From assembly GCF_002005425.1 (NCBI RefSeq), contig NZ_CP019704.1, positions 558,001-622,000 on the forward strand: a DNA stretch of 64,000 nt, written 5' to 3'. Shown here in pieces: positions 26,961-35,028 of the stretch. Both the position numbers and the translations under genes were made by a program. How positions within the stretch are numbered: the first letter of the stretch is position 1; each line of letters opens with the position of its first letter. Below the pieces are notes generated by a model that made no database searches, was not told the origin of the DNA, and saw nothing but the letters and a program-made list of their open reading frames with translations. The stretch is from Polaribacter sp. BM10. GTDB taxonomy: Bacteria; Bacteroidota; Bacteroidia; Flavobacteriales; Flavobacteriaceae.

Positions 26961-26976
26961 AATCGTTTCAACGATT
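26961..26976. promoter_or_regulatory. Dyad AATCGTT-TC-AACGATT upstream of the NACHT operon
   Basis: Two perfect 7-base arms with a 2-base centre lie 42-57 bases ahead of the NACHT start codon. The position suits an operator, but no cognate repressor gene is present nearby. Confidence 0.4.
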
Positions 26977-27107
26977 TATAATCAACTTCAGCGAATTTCG
27001 TGTATTTATATGTAAAAGCCAATAGTAAATACATTTTTGTTTATAAGTAAACTATTTATGCGTGGTAAGGTTATACTATTTGCACTAGGGTGCGTTTGTG
27101 CATACGT

Positions 27108-27151
27108 CAGTAGGTTTTGTTGCATTGCTCAGTAGGTATTGTTGCATTGCT
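27108..27151. repeat. Two tandem copies of a 22-bp repeat
   Basis: The unit CAGTAGGTTTTGTTGCATTGCT occurs at 27108-27129 and again, with one change (T to A), at 27130-27151. The following bases (GCTGAGGTAG) begin to diverge, so two copies is the limit. Confidence 0.9.
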
Positions 27152-27205
27152 GCTGAGGTAGTTTAGAGCAATACTAGAATTCTTGTGTAACTATTGTAGT
27201 ATTTA

Positions 27206-27233
27206 TTTAAAAATATACTAGTATATTTTTAAA
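27206..27233. promoter_or_regulatory. 28-bp perfect palindrome centred on ACTAGT
   Basis: TTTAAAAATATACT (27206-27219) is followed by its exact reverse complement at 27220-27233. It lies about 80 bases before the HU-like gene and could be an operator, a recombination core or a DNA-bending site. Confidence 0.6.
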
Positions 27234-27313
27234 ATTATTGTAGAATAATTTGTAGATTTAAAATTGGTAGGTAAATAGAAGATAATTAACAATATACAAA
27301 AAATAAATTACAA

Positions 27314-27709
27314 ATGGCGCTACGTTACAGAATTTCTAAAAGAAATAATAGTATTGGTAAAAATACCGAGAATTATATTTTACAAGCCGTAAATACAGGT
27401 ACCATAGATTTAGATACCTTAAGCGAAAGCATTAGCAACGAGTGTACTTTGCATAGTGTAGATGTAAAAGCTGTGTTAATGGCTTTGGGTAAAAAGTTAG
27501 ATTATCATTTAAGCGATGGTAAAATTGTAGATCTTGGTGATGTGGGAAAGTTTAAAATGGGCTTTAGCGGTGTTGCTGCAGCTGCACCAGAAGCACTAAG
27601 TGTAAAACGAAACATTAAAAAGTTTCATATCAATTACCAACCGGCTCTTAAAATGAAAAGAAAATTAAAAGGCGGGATAACTGTGTATAAAGAAAGTAGT
27701 AGGGTGTAA
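27314..27709 (+). CDS. HU-related DNA-binding protein
   Basis: This 131-residue basic protein of the Bacteroidota HU-related family (histone-like, longer than classical 90-residue HU) opens with MALRYRISKRNN. Its middle contains the HU-like helices and strand motif (VLMALGKKLDYHLSDGKIVDLGDVGKFKMGFSG). The tail is basic (KMKRKLKGG). It probably binds DNA non-specifically in the nucleoid. The long upstream region with a palindrome suggests regulated expression. It converges on ttcA with 16 bases between stops. Confidence 0.85.
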   Translation: MALRYRISKRNNSIGKNTENYILQAVNTGTIDLDTLSESISNECTLHSVDVKAVLMALGKKLDYHLSDGKIVDLGDVGKFKMGFSGVAAAAPEALSVKRNIKKFHINYQPALKMKRKLKGGITVYKESSRV

Positions 27710-27725
27710 GTGGTTTACAACCTTA

Positions 27726-28514
27726 CTATACATTTTCTGTTACTTTGGTTTCTAAGTTCTCGAAATCGTACAAGTTATGATCTAGTAAATGCGACGGAAA
27801 AACGTTTTGCAAAGCATTCATCATAATCGAGTTTCTATTCGGGAATTCCTGTTCCCAATCGGCAATCATTTGTTTTACTTTTTTACGTTGTAAGTTTTCT
27901 TGCGATCCGCATAAATTACAAGGTATAATCGGGAATTCTTGATACGCCGCATAGGTTTCGATATCGCTTTCTTTACAAAAAGCCAAAGGTCTTAACACTA
28001 CTAAATCGCCAGCATCGTTTTTAAACTTTGGTGGCATGGTTTCCATTTTACCGGCAAAGAAAAAGTTTAAGAAAAAGGTTTCTATAATATCATTTCTGTG
28101 GTGGCCCAATGCCAATTTATTACAACCTAAATCTTTGGCAGCTTCATACAACGTACCTCTTCTTAAACGAGAACACAAACTGCAAGTAGTTTTACCTTCG
28201 GGTGTTTTATCCATTACCACTTTATAGGTATTCTTTTCTATAATTTTATAAGGTACTTTTAGGTTGCTTAAATAAGTAGGCAGTACCTCTTCTGGAAAAC
28301 CGGGTTGTTTTTGGTCTAAGTTTACGGCAACAATTTCAAAGGAAATAGGTGCTACTTTCTGAAAATATAATAACATATCTAACATTGCATAACTATCTTT
28401 TCCGCCAGAAAGACACACCATTATTTTGTCTCCTTCTGCAATCATAGAAAATTGCTTGATAGCTTCTGCAACCGAACGTTGCAATTTTTTTATTACCTGC
28501 TTCTTAGTATCCAT
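27726..28514 (-). CDS. ttcA: tRNA 2-thiocytidine(32) synthetase TtcA
   Basis: This 262-residue N-type PP-loop ATPase adenylates and thiolates cytidine 32 of some tRNAs using an Fe-S cluster. The PP-loop [12 protein letters not shown] lies near residue 35, with CSLC near 116 and CNLC near 200 as the two CxxC iron-sulfur ligands, and [15 protein letters not shown] between them. The length is normal. A TATTTTTG box lies four bases before the ATG. Confidence 0.94.
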   Translation of the reverse strand: MDTKKQVIKKLQRSVAEAIKQFSMIAEGDKIMVCLSGGKDSYAMLDMLLYFQKVAPISFEIVAVNLDQKQPGFPEEVLPTYLSNLKVPYKIIEKNTYKVVMDKTPEGKTTCSLCSRLRRGTLYEAAKDLGCNKLALGHHRNDIIETFFLNFFFAGKMETMPPKFKNDAGDLVVLRPLAFCKESDIETYAAYQEFPIIPCNLCGSQENLQRKKVKQMIADWEQEFPNRNSIMMNALQNVFPSHLLDHNLYDFENLETKVTENV

Positions 28515-28845
28515 TTTGCAAAAATAGTAGTTTGTAAAAGAAGGTTAAAATGAAATTTAAAATTAATCGTATAAATTTTAGAGTCGTGTTTTTACTTATT
28601 TTGATGACAAGATTACCTTAAATTTATTTAGACTGACAAACTTACGGGTTGTTCTTAATGCCTTTTAAAACCAATGATAGCAACATGTTTTATATTTGAA
28701 ACCACATATTTAAGCTATAGATACAAGTTTTATCTAAATTAATTGCTTTGGCTTGGTTTTGGAGGCTTTGTATGTGTAAATTAAAAAAGTTTGTAAAGTG
28801 CAAGAGTTGTAGTTTATCAAACTTAAAAAAGAAATACATAGTAGT
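28515..28845. other. 331-bp divergent intergenic region
   Basis: This region separates ttcA and the FKBP-type isomerase gene. Apart from the ttcA -7 box next to 28519, I see no terminator, tRNA, repeat or credible ORF in it. A 64-codon frame on the minus strand lacks coding character and runs into the isomerase gene. Confidence 0.5.
28519..28526 (-). promoter_or_regulatory. -7 box TATTTTTG of ttcA
   Basis: An exact TAnnTTTG match on the minus strand, separated from the ttcA ATG by only CAAA. This implies a leaderless or near-leaderless mRNA. No -33 TTG is seen at standard spacing. Confidence 0.4.
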
Positions 28846-29292
28846 ATGATGCAAGTAAAAGAGAACAACACTGTAAAAGTACATTACACAGGAAAATTAA
28901 CAGACGGACAAATATTTGATACTTCGGAAGGAAAAGAACCAATTGAGTTTACTTTAGGAGAAGGACGTTTGATTCCTGGTTTTGAAAAAGGGTTGTTAAA
29001 CATGAAGTTGAACGAGAAAAAAACACTAAACATTGCCAAAGAGGATGCGTATGGCGAAGTAAATGCACAATTGATACAAGAAGTTGCTAAAAAAGACTTA
29101 CCACAAGACATGGAGCCACAAGTAGGTATGGGGTTGGTTTCGAAAGCTCCAGACGGTAGCGAAATGAATTTAATGGTAGTAGAGGTAAAGGAAGACGCTA
29201 TTATAATTGATGGAAATCATCCGTTAGCGGGTAGAGATTTGGTATTTGATATCGAAGTTGTAGCCATTAAAGAGGCTTCTACAGAAGCATAA
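28846..29292 (+). CDS. FKBP-type peptidyl-prolyl isomerase, SlyD/SlpA-like
   Basis: This 148-residue cytoplasmic prolyl isomerase has VKVHYTGKLTDGQIFDTSEG, EFTLGEGRLIPGFEKGLL and the insert-in-flap region seen in SlyD/SlpA-type enzymes (KKTLNIAKEDAYGEVNAQLIQEV), ending in HPLAGRDLVFDIEVVAI. There is no metal-binding His-rich tail as in SlyD proper. Two ATG codons are adjacent at the start (28846 and 28849), and either could be used. It is a single gene followed by a terminator. Confidence 0.92.
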   Translation: MMQVKENNTVKVHYTGKLTDGQIFDTSEGKEPIEFTLGEGRLIPGFEKGLLNMKLNEKKTLNIAKEDAYGEVNAQLIQEVAKKDLPQDMEPQVGMGLVSKAPDGSEMNLMVVEVKEDAIIIDGNHPLAGRDLVFDIEVVAIKEASTEA

Positions 29293-29308
29293 TTATAAAT
29301 GATTGTAT

Positions 29309-29344
29309 AAAAAAAGCCTTTGCATTTGCAAAGGCTTTTTTGTT
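29309..29344. terminator. Bidirectional terminator
   Basis: AAAAAGCCTTTGC and GCAAAGGCTTTTT form a strong stem with a four-base loop and A/T runs on both sides. It serves the isomerase gene on plus and the egt operon on minus. Confidence 0.9.
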
Positions 29345-30001
29345 TTATATAATTGTTTGTACTGCGTTTAGAATTTGTAAATCTGCCATGTCTGCAATAG
29401 TTCTAACTCCTTGTGGCTTTAGTATAGAAAGTTCTGTACATGCAATTACTACAATATGTTTGGCTGCATACTTTTTTAAAATAGCTTGGTAATCTTGCAC
29501 TAATTCTTCTGTTTCTGTATAGGCATAAATTGCTTTTCTTGCGGTGTCAATTAATTCCATTTCTTTAGCTGTAGGTAGTACTACTGCAATACCGTTTTCT
29601 TTAAAAAATGAACGTAAGTAAGTTGCATTCATGCTATGTAAAGAACCTATTAAAACGATTTTAGCAACTTGGTGTTGCTTTATTTTAGCGAGCGTTAAAG
29701 GCAACGGATGTATAATTGCTGTAGCAGATGCAACACGATCTATTGTTTCGTGCAACGTAATATTTGGTACTATAATTTTATCGGGTTGTAATGCTGTTAT
29801 TTCTTGTAAATCTTTTGCAACGATAACGTCTAATGGTTTAGAAACGTTTGGCAATAACGGATTTATAGTATCAAAATTAGTGTTATACATCCAAAGTGGG
29901 CAAGTGCTGTATCCGCCTTTTTTTAAATTGTATTGCTTGTTTAATTCTTGTAAATAATAAGCAGTAGCTCTACTACCCAAGCCATATAGTGCTAATTTCA
30001 T
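29345..30001 (-). CDS. Asp/Glu racemase-family-like protein lacking the first catalytic cysteine
   Basis: This 218-residue protein has the two-domain racemase layout: YGLGSRATAYYLQELN at the start, IIVPNITLHETID in place of the usual VPCNTAH, and VVIACTEL for the second catalytic loop (Cys188). The first catalytic Cys is Asn80 here, so a normal two-cysteine racemization is unlikely. Members with one Cys can act as lyases, isomerases or decarboxylases. It is 12 bases after egtD in the egt operon, so a role in handling the ergothioneine sulfoxide or an amino-acid precursor is possible but unproven. Confidence 0.75.
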   Translation of the reverse strand: MKLALYGLGSRATAYYLQELNKQYNLKKGGYSTCPLWMYNTNFDTINPLLPNVSKPLDVIVAKDLQEITALQPDKIIVPNITLHETIDRVASATAIIHPLPLTLAKIKQHQVAKIVLIGSLHSMNATYLRSFFKENGIAVVLPTAKEMELIDTARKAIYAYTETEELVQDYQAILKKYAAKHIVVIACTELSILKPQGVRTIADMADLQILNAVQTII

Positions 30002-30013
30002 AGCAAATTATTT

Positions 30014-30961
30014 TTAGTTTCTTGTTAATATGTAATCAGCAAAATAAGCCTTACTATCCATAATTTTAGTATCAAGAGTAAAGCTAGTGTTTGCAATAAT
30101 TTGTTGTATTAAAATATCGTTATACTTTCTTGATATTTCTGTGTGAATTTTTTCACCTTCTTTAAAATGAAAAGTCTTGTTTAATTGTTGTACTGTTACT
30201 TCTTGATCGCTAGTGCTTACAATAAAACTTTTGGCAATACCTTCTTCTTCGTTATATTCTGGTTGATGTTTAAATTGCGATGTATTAAAATCTGCATTTA
30301 ATTCTGTATTGATTCGGTCTAACAAATTTAAATTGAATTTTGCCGTAATACCTTGTGTATCATTATACGCAGGCAATACAATTTCTTTCGATTTTATCAA
30401 ATCTGCACCTAATAACAATTTGTCGCCTTTTTGCAAATTTGCACCTAAATTATAAATGAATTCTGTAGCAATTTCATCATCCATGTTACCAATATTAGAA
30501 CCTAAAAACAACATTACTTTTGGGTTGTTGTTTTCTTTTAGAGAATGTAGCACATTAAAATAATCTCCTTGTTGGGTTTTTACAGAAACATTAGGCAATT
30601 CTTTGGCTAAATTGTTTTTTAATTGCGCTAAAGCATTGGCAGAAATATCTATTGGCATATAATCGAAACGATATTTTTGAGCATCTAAAACTTTTAAAAG
30701 TTCTTTGGTTTTTGTACCATCGCCAGCGCCCAATTCTATCAACTCGAAATGTGTATTTTTATCAATACCAAAAGCATCTATTAATTGTTGGGTTTTATTT
30801 TTAAAAATATCAAACTCACTTCTGGTTAAATAATATTCGGGCAGATTCATTATCTGTACAAAAAGTGCGTCGCCAATTTTATTATAAAAATATTTAGAAG
30901 GCAATGTTTTAGGTATTGCCGATAAACCTTGTTTTATTTCTTCTTTAAAAGTTTCTGTCAT
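30014..30961 (-). CDS. egtD: L-histidine N-alpha-methyltransferase EgtD
   Basis: This 315-residue SAM-dependent enzyme trimethylates histidine to hercynine, the first step of ergothioneine synthesis. It has LPSKYFYNKIGDALFVQIMNLPEYYLTRSE at the start (a family hallmark, residues about 20-50), the SAM-binding ELGAGDGTKT, FLGSNIGN, LLGADLIKS, and a final SFTLDTKIMDSKAYFADYIL. The length agrees with EgtD (about 320). It starts one base after the egtB stop, in an egtB-egtD-racemase order. Confidence 0.94.
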   Translation of the reverse strand: MTETFKEEIKQGLSAIPKTLPSKYFYNKIGDALFVQIMNLPEYYLTRSEFDIFKNKTQQLIDAFGIDKNTHFELIELGAGDGTKTKELLKVLDAQKYRFDYMPIDISANALAQLKNNLAKELPNVSVKTQQGDYFNVLHSLKENNNPKVMLFLGSNIGNMDDEIATEFIYNLGANLQKGDKLLLGADLIKSKEIVLPAYNDTQGITAKFNLNLLDRINTELNADFNTSQFKHQPEYNEEEGIAKSFIVSTSDQEVTVQQLNKTFHFKEGEKIHTEISRKYNDILIQQIIANTSFTLDTKIMDSKAYFADYILTRN

Positions 30962-30962
30962 C

Positions 30963-32111
30963 TTATTTTACTAATCGAATTCCTGTAAACTGCCATCTAT
31001 CTGTTGCACTAAAAAAATTACGGTAAGTGTGTCTGCTATGATTTGCCGAGGTAGCGGTAGATGCACCTCTTAACACCATTTTGTTACTCATAAATTTACC
31101 ATTGTATTCGCCAACGGCACCGTTTGCTGTAACAAAGTTAGGATAGGGTAGATAAGCACTATTTGTCCATTCCCAACGCAAGCCCCAATTTAATTTTTTA
31201 GAAGCAATTTCCCATTCAAATTCTGTTGGTAATCGTTTGTTTTTCCAAGTTGCAAATGCATTGGCCTCAAAATAACTAATATGGCACAATATTGCGTCTA
31301 AGTCTATTTTTTGCAAACCTGCTAAAGTGTAATACTGCCATTGCTTGTCTATGTTATGCCAATACAAAGGCGCCTTTATATGTTCATTTTGTATCCAAGA
31401 CCAGCCTTCATCTAACCAAAGATTAAAATTGGTGTAACCGCCATCTTCAATAAACTCTATATATTCTTTATTGGTTACAAGGTAATTGTCTATTTCAAAA
31501 TCGGCCACATAAACTTTATGTACACCAAGTTCATTATCATAACAAAATCCTTTTTCTTGATGCCCAATAGTATACACACCTGCATCTACTTTAACGCTTG
31601 TGTTTACCGCATTTTTATCTGAAACTAAATTGTAATTTTCTTGAAAACTAGGTAATAGCGGATTGTGGCCCAACATGTATTTTACATCCGTAACTAATAA
31701 TTCTTGATGTTGTTGCTCGTGTTGCAGGCCTAAAACAATTAAATCGATAATTTTTTGGTTTGTTATCGAGTCCATTACTGCTAACATTTTACTATCTACA
31801 TACGCTCTATATTCAAAAACAGTATTTGTGCTTGGTCTAGACATGTTGCCTCTGTTGTTTTGCAAAATTCTAGCACCAACATTGTTGTAATAACTATTAA
31901 ATAAGTAGTTAAAATTAGCATCAAATTCTTTATAATTTTTGTCTATTTCTTTTAATATAAAAGTTTCGAAAAACCAAGTGGTATGTGCCAAGTGCCATTT
32001 TGCAGGACTCGCAAATTTTACCACTTGTATGGCAAAATCTTCTATTTCTAAGTGGTTACAGAAATCTACTGTGGCAGTTCTAATTTTTTTATAATTTTCT
32101 TTTAGCTGCAT
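30963..32111 (-). CDS. egtB: Iron(II)-dependent sulfoxide synthase EgtB
   Basis: This 382-residue enzyme joins hercynine and a cysteine-derived thiol with O2. The N-terminal DinB-like domain supplies iron ligands (LAHTTWFFE, then HEQQHQELL near residue 134). RGNMSRPSTNTVFEYRAYVD corresponds to the thiol-substrate region. The C-terminal FGE-sulfatase domain includes WEWEIA-like turns, WEWTNSAY, VLRGAS and TDRWQFTGIRLV. The length is shorter than mycobacterial EgtB (about 430) but within the range of compact bacterial forms. No EgtC or EgtE accompanies it. It is the first gene of the operon. Confidence 0.92.
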   Translation of the reverse strand: MQLKENYKKIRTATVDFCNHLEIEDFAIQVVKFASPAKWHLAHTTWFFETFILKEIDKNYKEFDANFNYLFNSYYNNVGARILQNNRGNMSRPSTNTVFEYRAYVDSKMLAVMDSITNQKIIDLIVLGLQHEQQHQELLVTDVKYMLGHNPLLPSFQENYNLVSDKNAVNTSVKVDAGVYTIGHQEKGFCYDNELGVHKVYVADFEIDNYLVTNKEYIEFIEDGGYTNFNLWLDEGWSWIQNEHIKAPLYWHNIDKQWQYYTLAGLQKIDLDAILCHISYFEANAFATWKNKRLPTEFEWEIASKKLNWGLRWEWTNSAYLPYPNFVTANGAVGEYNGKFMSNKMVLRGASTATSANHSRHTYRNFFSATDRWQFTGIRLVK

Positions 32112-32308
32112 TAATTATAATGGGGTCTTTATTTACTTGTTTTGTGAAATTTACTAAAATTATAGTGTATTGATACATACTTAGTATTAAAGTTAAAAGA
32201 AACATTACATTAAATTCACATAAATTGCTGTTCGAATTTTTGTAGAACTTTCTAAATAATTAATGATTACATTTTAACTAATTCGTATGCTGTTCTTTAT
32301 AGCAATAA

Positions 32309-32686
32309 TTAATACATCGTATTATTGTTTGCTGATGTATTTGGAACTTGCTGAATACTATCCCAATGCTCAACAATTTTACCATCATCTGTAAAACGGA
32401 AAAAATCCATAGTAACATATTGGTCGTTCCCAGGCCAAATTTGATGTGTGTGAAGCGCCACCAAATCGCCTTCTGCAATTGTTCTTACAAACCGAATAGA
32501 TTTGTCTTGATACTCTTTATGCATTCTAGTAAAATAATCGATAAACGCTTGTTTGCCATCTGCTACTAAAGGATTGTGCTGAATATACTTATCACCAACA
32601 TATAGTGCTACTGCCTTTTCAGGATTACCATTATAAGCCATTTTATAAAATGCAATAGCATTTTTTTTATTGTTTTCGAGATTCAT
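32309..32686 (-). CDS. NTF2-like / SnoaL-like domain protein
   Basis: This 125-residue cytoplasmic protein has a SnoaL-type cone fold pattern: an N-terminal helix NNKKNAIAFYKMAYNGNPEKAV, then YVGDKYIQHNPLVADGKQAFIDYF, and strands ending FFRFTDDGKIVEHWDSIQQVP. The YIQHNP-DG-F and K-EHWD signatures are those of the ester-cyclase-like SnoaL group. The substrate is unknown. It is a single gene with about 100 bases on one side and 197 on the other. Confidence 0.85.
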   Translation of the reverse strand: MNLENNKKNAIAFYKMAYNGNPEKAVALYVGDKYIQHNPLVADGKQAFIDYFTRMHKEYQDKSIRFVRTIAEGDLVALHTHQIWPGNDQYVTMDFFRFTDDGKIVEHWDSIQQVPNTSANNNTMY

Positions 32687-32794
32687 TGGTTTGGTTTTAG
32701 AAATTTATTTTTTATAAAAAACTAAGAATCTCTAAGATACAAAAAAAGTACAGTTCGTAAATAATCTACGTAATAGTGTGCTATTTACAAGTGG

Positions 32795-33451
32795 TTATAG
32801 CATCGATTTTAAGTTCTTAAAATCTTTAATAACCGCATCGGCATTTTCTAAAGTTTGACCTTCGGATAAAACATTGGCATACCCAAATACAAAGATATTG
32901 GCATCATTAGCAGCTTTAACACCATTATCAGAATCTTCAATAACCACACAATTTTCTTTAGGTGTATTTCCTAGAATTGCTGCTTTGTTAAAAATTTCTG
33001 GGTTTGGTTTCGATTCCTTTAAATCTGCGCCACTAATTTTAGCCACAAAATATTGGTGTAAATTAAAACGATCAAAAACACGGTTGATGTTTACCATGGC
33101 AGAAGAAGAAGCTAATACCAATGTGATGTTTTTTTGGTAGAGGTATTTTATCAAATCTTCTACACCAGCAACTAAATGTAAGTTAGGATCGTTTTCAAAA
33201 AAGTTTACGTATCGTCTACGTTTATCTAAAACCAAATCTTCTGGATTTTCATTTAGCTGAAAGTGTTTTACTAATTTCTGAAAAGCGTTAATTGTAGAAG
33301 AACCCGTAAAAGATTTATACAAAGCATCAGAAACATGAACATTTAAAGAATTGAAGGTTTCATAATAGGCTTTTTTATGAATCTCTTCAGAATCTATAAT
33401 TACACCGTCCATATCAAAAATAACACACTTTATTTGTGAAGGTAATTTCAT
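32795..33451 (-). CDS. HAD-superfamily phosphatase, beta-phosphoglucomutase-like
   Basis: This 218-residue protein has motif I FDMDGVIIDS (nucleophile D13 and acid D15), an alpha-helical C1 cap, motif II ASSS, a Lys in ESKPNPEIF and motif III VVIEDSDNGVKAA. The cap type and KPNPEIF segment place it with beta-phosphoglucomutase or 2-deoxyglucose-6-phosphate phosphatase-like enzymes. The exact substrate is unresolved. It starts one base after the small membrane protein gene in a three-gene operon. Confidence 0.9.
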   Translation of the reverse strand: MKLPSQIKCVIFDMDGVIIDSEEIHKKAYYETFNSLNVHVSDALYKSFTGSSTINAFQKLVKHFQLNENPEDLVLDKRRRYVNFFENDPNLHLVAGVEDLIKYLYQKNITLVLASSSAMVNINRVFDRFNLHQYFVAKISGADLKESKPNPEIFNKAAILGNTPKENCVVIEDSDNGVKAANDANIFVFGYANVLSEGQTLENADAVIKDFKNLKSML

Positions 33452-33452
33452 T

Positions 33453-33731
33453 TTATTTCCAATTAGAAATTATTAGGTAAGAATACATCATTAAAAACAA
33501 TAAGTTTATTAGAAAAGACACAAATATTTGATTTTTTTGGGGCTTCTTTCTTTCTGTAATTAAAAATATCATTCCGATAATGGACAATAATAAAATAATA
33601 GCTGCTATTAAACCTACTATTGTAGAAGAAACATAAGTATTTGTCTCATTCATATAAATTGATAGAACAATTATTACGATTGTTAAAACAAATGAAATTA
33701 CCCCACATTTTAAGGCGTTAATCAATTTCAT
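33453..33731 (-). CDS. Small membrane protein, three predicted helices
   Basis: This 92-residue protein I do not recognise. It has hydrophobic segments at about 8-26 (GVISFVLTIVIIVLSIYM), 36-57 (STIVGLIAAIILLLSIIGMIFLI) and 69-90, separated by short polar loops, the second ending in ITERKKPQKNQ. It lies two bases after the DCC-family gene and one base before the HAD gene, so the three are co-transcribed. The function is unknown. Confidence 0.7.
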   Translation of the reverse strand: MKLINALKCGVISFVLTIVIIVLSIYMNETNTYVSSTIVGLIAAIILLLSIIGMIFLITERKKPQKNQIFVSFLINLLFLMMYSYLIISNWK

Positions 33732-33733
33732 AA

Positions 33734-34150
33734 TTAATCTAAAAATTTAGCTTTCAGTTCTTTAGTAGGTATCATACATTGCTCTTTTTTGCCAAACCAT
33801 TTGTAACGGTTTTTAGCAACAAATTCGTACACATGATTTCTAAAACTTTCTGGAAATATATAAAATATACGTGTCAAATGCCATAAACCGCCAAAAGATT
33901 GCATAATTTTTAAAGCAGCTGTAGCTTTTACATCATAAGATACGCCAGGTTCATAAAGAATGATAGAATCTAGTTTGCGAGTATCGATGCCTAAATAGTT
34001 TATAATTTCTGTACCCTTTTTAGATTGAAGAGCAGCAAAAAGAAACTCGTTTTTTTTATCGAATTTAATTGTTTTTGTAACGGCATTATTGCATAAATTA
34101 CAAACACCATCAAATAAAATTATCTTCTTATTTTTAGGAATATCAAGCAT
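33734..34150 (-). CDS. DCC-family thiol-disulfide oxidoreductase (DUF393)
   Basis: This 138-residue protein has the family name motif, DxxCxxC, at 14-20 (DGVCNLC), in a thioredoxin-like setting. LFAALQSKKGTEII follows, with a C-terminal GGLWHLTRIFYIFPESFRNHVYEFVAKNRYKWFG-type tail that is split here as LTRIFYIFPESFRN. A redox role is inferred from the CxxC. It is the first gene of an operon with the small membrane protein and the HAD phosphatase. Confidence 0.9.
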   Translation of the reverse strand: MLDIPKNKKIILFDGVCNLCNNAVTKTIKFDKKNEFLFAALQSKKGTEIINYLGIDTRKLDSIILYEPGVSYDVKATAALKIMQSFGGLWHLTRIFYIFPESFRNHVYEFVAKNRYKWFGKKEQCMIPTKELKAKFLD

Positions 34151-34328
34151 TTAAAAAGGTTCTTGTGAATTTATAACAAAGATACTTTAAGTTTTTTAAA
34201 ATTTCTTGTAACATAATTTATTTTAAGACGTCTTATGTTTGTATTTGAAATATGAATTCTTGCTTTTAACAAAAAATTAGTAAGTGTACTCATTGGTAAT
34301 CAATACTTTTATACAAAACAACCACCAA

Positions 34329-35027
34329 ATGATTAAAATAGAAGGACTGCATAAATCTTACCCAATTGGTAAAGACTCTCTACACGTTTTAAAAGGAATC
34401 GATTTACATATTAAAGAAGGCGAATTTGTTTCTATTATGGGATCTTCTGGTTCTGGAAAATCTACCTTACTAAATATTGTTGGTTTATTAGATGTGCATG
34501 ACGAAGGTACTTACCACTTAAATGGGCAGTTGATAAAAAACATGAACGAGAAGAAAGCAGCAATTTTGCGTAATAAATTCTTAGGCTTTATTTTTCAATC
34601 GTTTAATTTAATATCTTACAAAACAGCTGTAGAAAATGTTGCTTTGCCATTGTATTATAAAGGTATGGCAAGAAAAGAACGTTTGCAAATAGCCTTAGAT
34701 TATTTAGAAAAAGTTGGTTTAAAAGATTGGGCAAACCATTTACCAAACGAGCTTTCTGGTGGACAAAAACAACGTGTTGCCATTGCAAGAGCCTTGGTTA
34801 CCAAACCTAAAGTTGTTTTAGCCGATGAGCCAACAGGAGCCTTAGATTCTACTACAACAGATTCTGTAATGGATTTGTTAAAGGATATTAATGATGAAGG
34901 AATGACGGTTTTTGTTATTACACACGAAGAAGAAGTTGCAGAACAAACCAAAAGAGTGGTACGTTTAAAAGACGGTTTAATTATTAGTGATGAAATAACT
35001 GCAGTAGGAAAAGCTAAAGCCGTTTAA
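34329..35027 (+). CDS. ABC transporter ATP-binding protein, MacB/LolD type
   Basis: I place the start at ATG 34329 (232 residues, MIKIEGLHKSYPIG). A longer frame from a GTG at 34284 adds a non-homologous leader. Walker A GSSGSGKST (about 38-46), the Q-loop FQSFNLI, the signature LSGGQKQRVAIARAL and Walker B VVLADEPTGALD, with H-loop VITHEEEVAEQ, are all present. It belongs to the mechanotransmission family (MacB, LolCDE, FtsE). It heads a four-gene operon with two permeases and a membrane-fusion adaptor, so it probably drives export or envelope transfer. Confidence 0.93.
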   Translation: MIKIEGLHKSYPIGKDSLHVLKGIDLHIKEGEFVSIMGSSGSGKSTLLNIVGLLDVHDEGTYHLNGQLIKNMNEKKAAILRNKFLGFIFQSFNLISYKTAVENVALPLYYKGMARKERLQIALDYLEKVGLKDWANHLPNELSGGQKQRVAIARALVTKPKVVLADEPTGALDSTTTDSVMDLLKDINDEGMTVFVITHEEEVAEQTKRVVRLKDGLIISDEITAVGKAKAV

Positions 35028-35028
35028 T

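Larger units (their letters stand above)
26920..27313. other. 394-bp intergenic region between the NACHT operon and the HU-like gene
   Basis: This region contains no plausible coding frame. It holds a 16-bp dyad (26961-26976), two tandem 22-bp repeats (27108-27151) and a 28-bp perfect palindrome (27206-27233). Promoters of both divergent genes must lie here, but no full TTG/TAnnTTTG pair was found. Confidence 0.7.

Noticed and set aside
27206..27233. Reading the 28-bp palindrome as a chromosome-dimer dif site
   Set aside because: A dif site has two unequal half-sites around a 6-base core. This one is a perfect palindrome and matches no dif consensus I know.
23641..27313. Prophage or integrative element carrying the NACHT pair
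   Set aside because: No integrase, transposase, tRNA target or direct repeats flanking the pair are visible. Only a local tandem repeat is present.
28690..28884. 64-codon minus-strand frame in the ttcA-isomerase spacer
   Set aside because: It runs antisense into the isomerase gene and has no coding character.
34284..34328. GTG start for the ABC ATPase
   Set aside because: The extra 15 residues do not fit the start of MacB/LolD ATPases. ATG 34329 begins the conserved IKIEGLHKSY.
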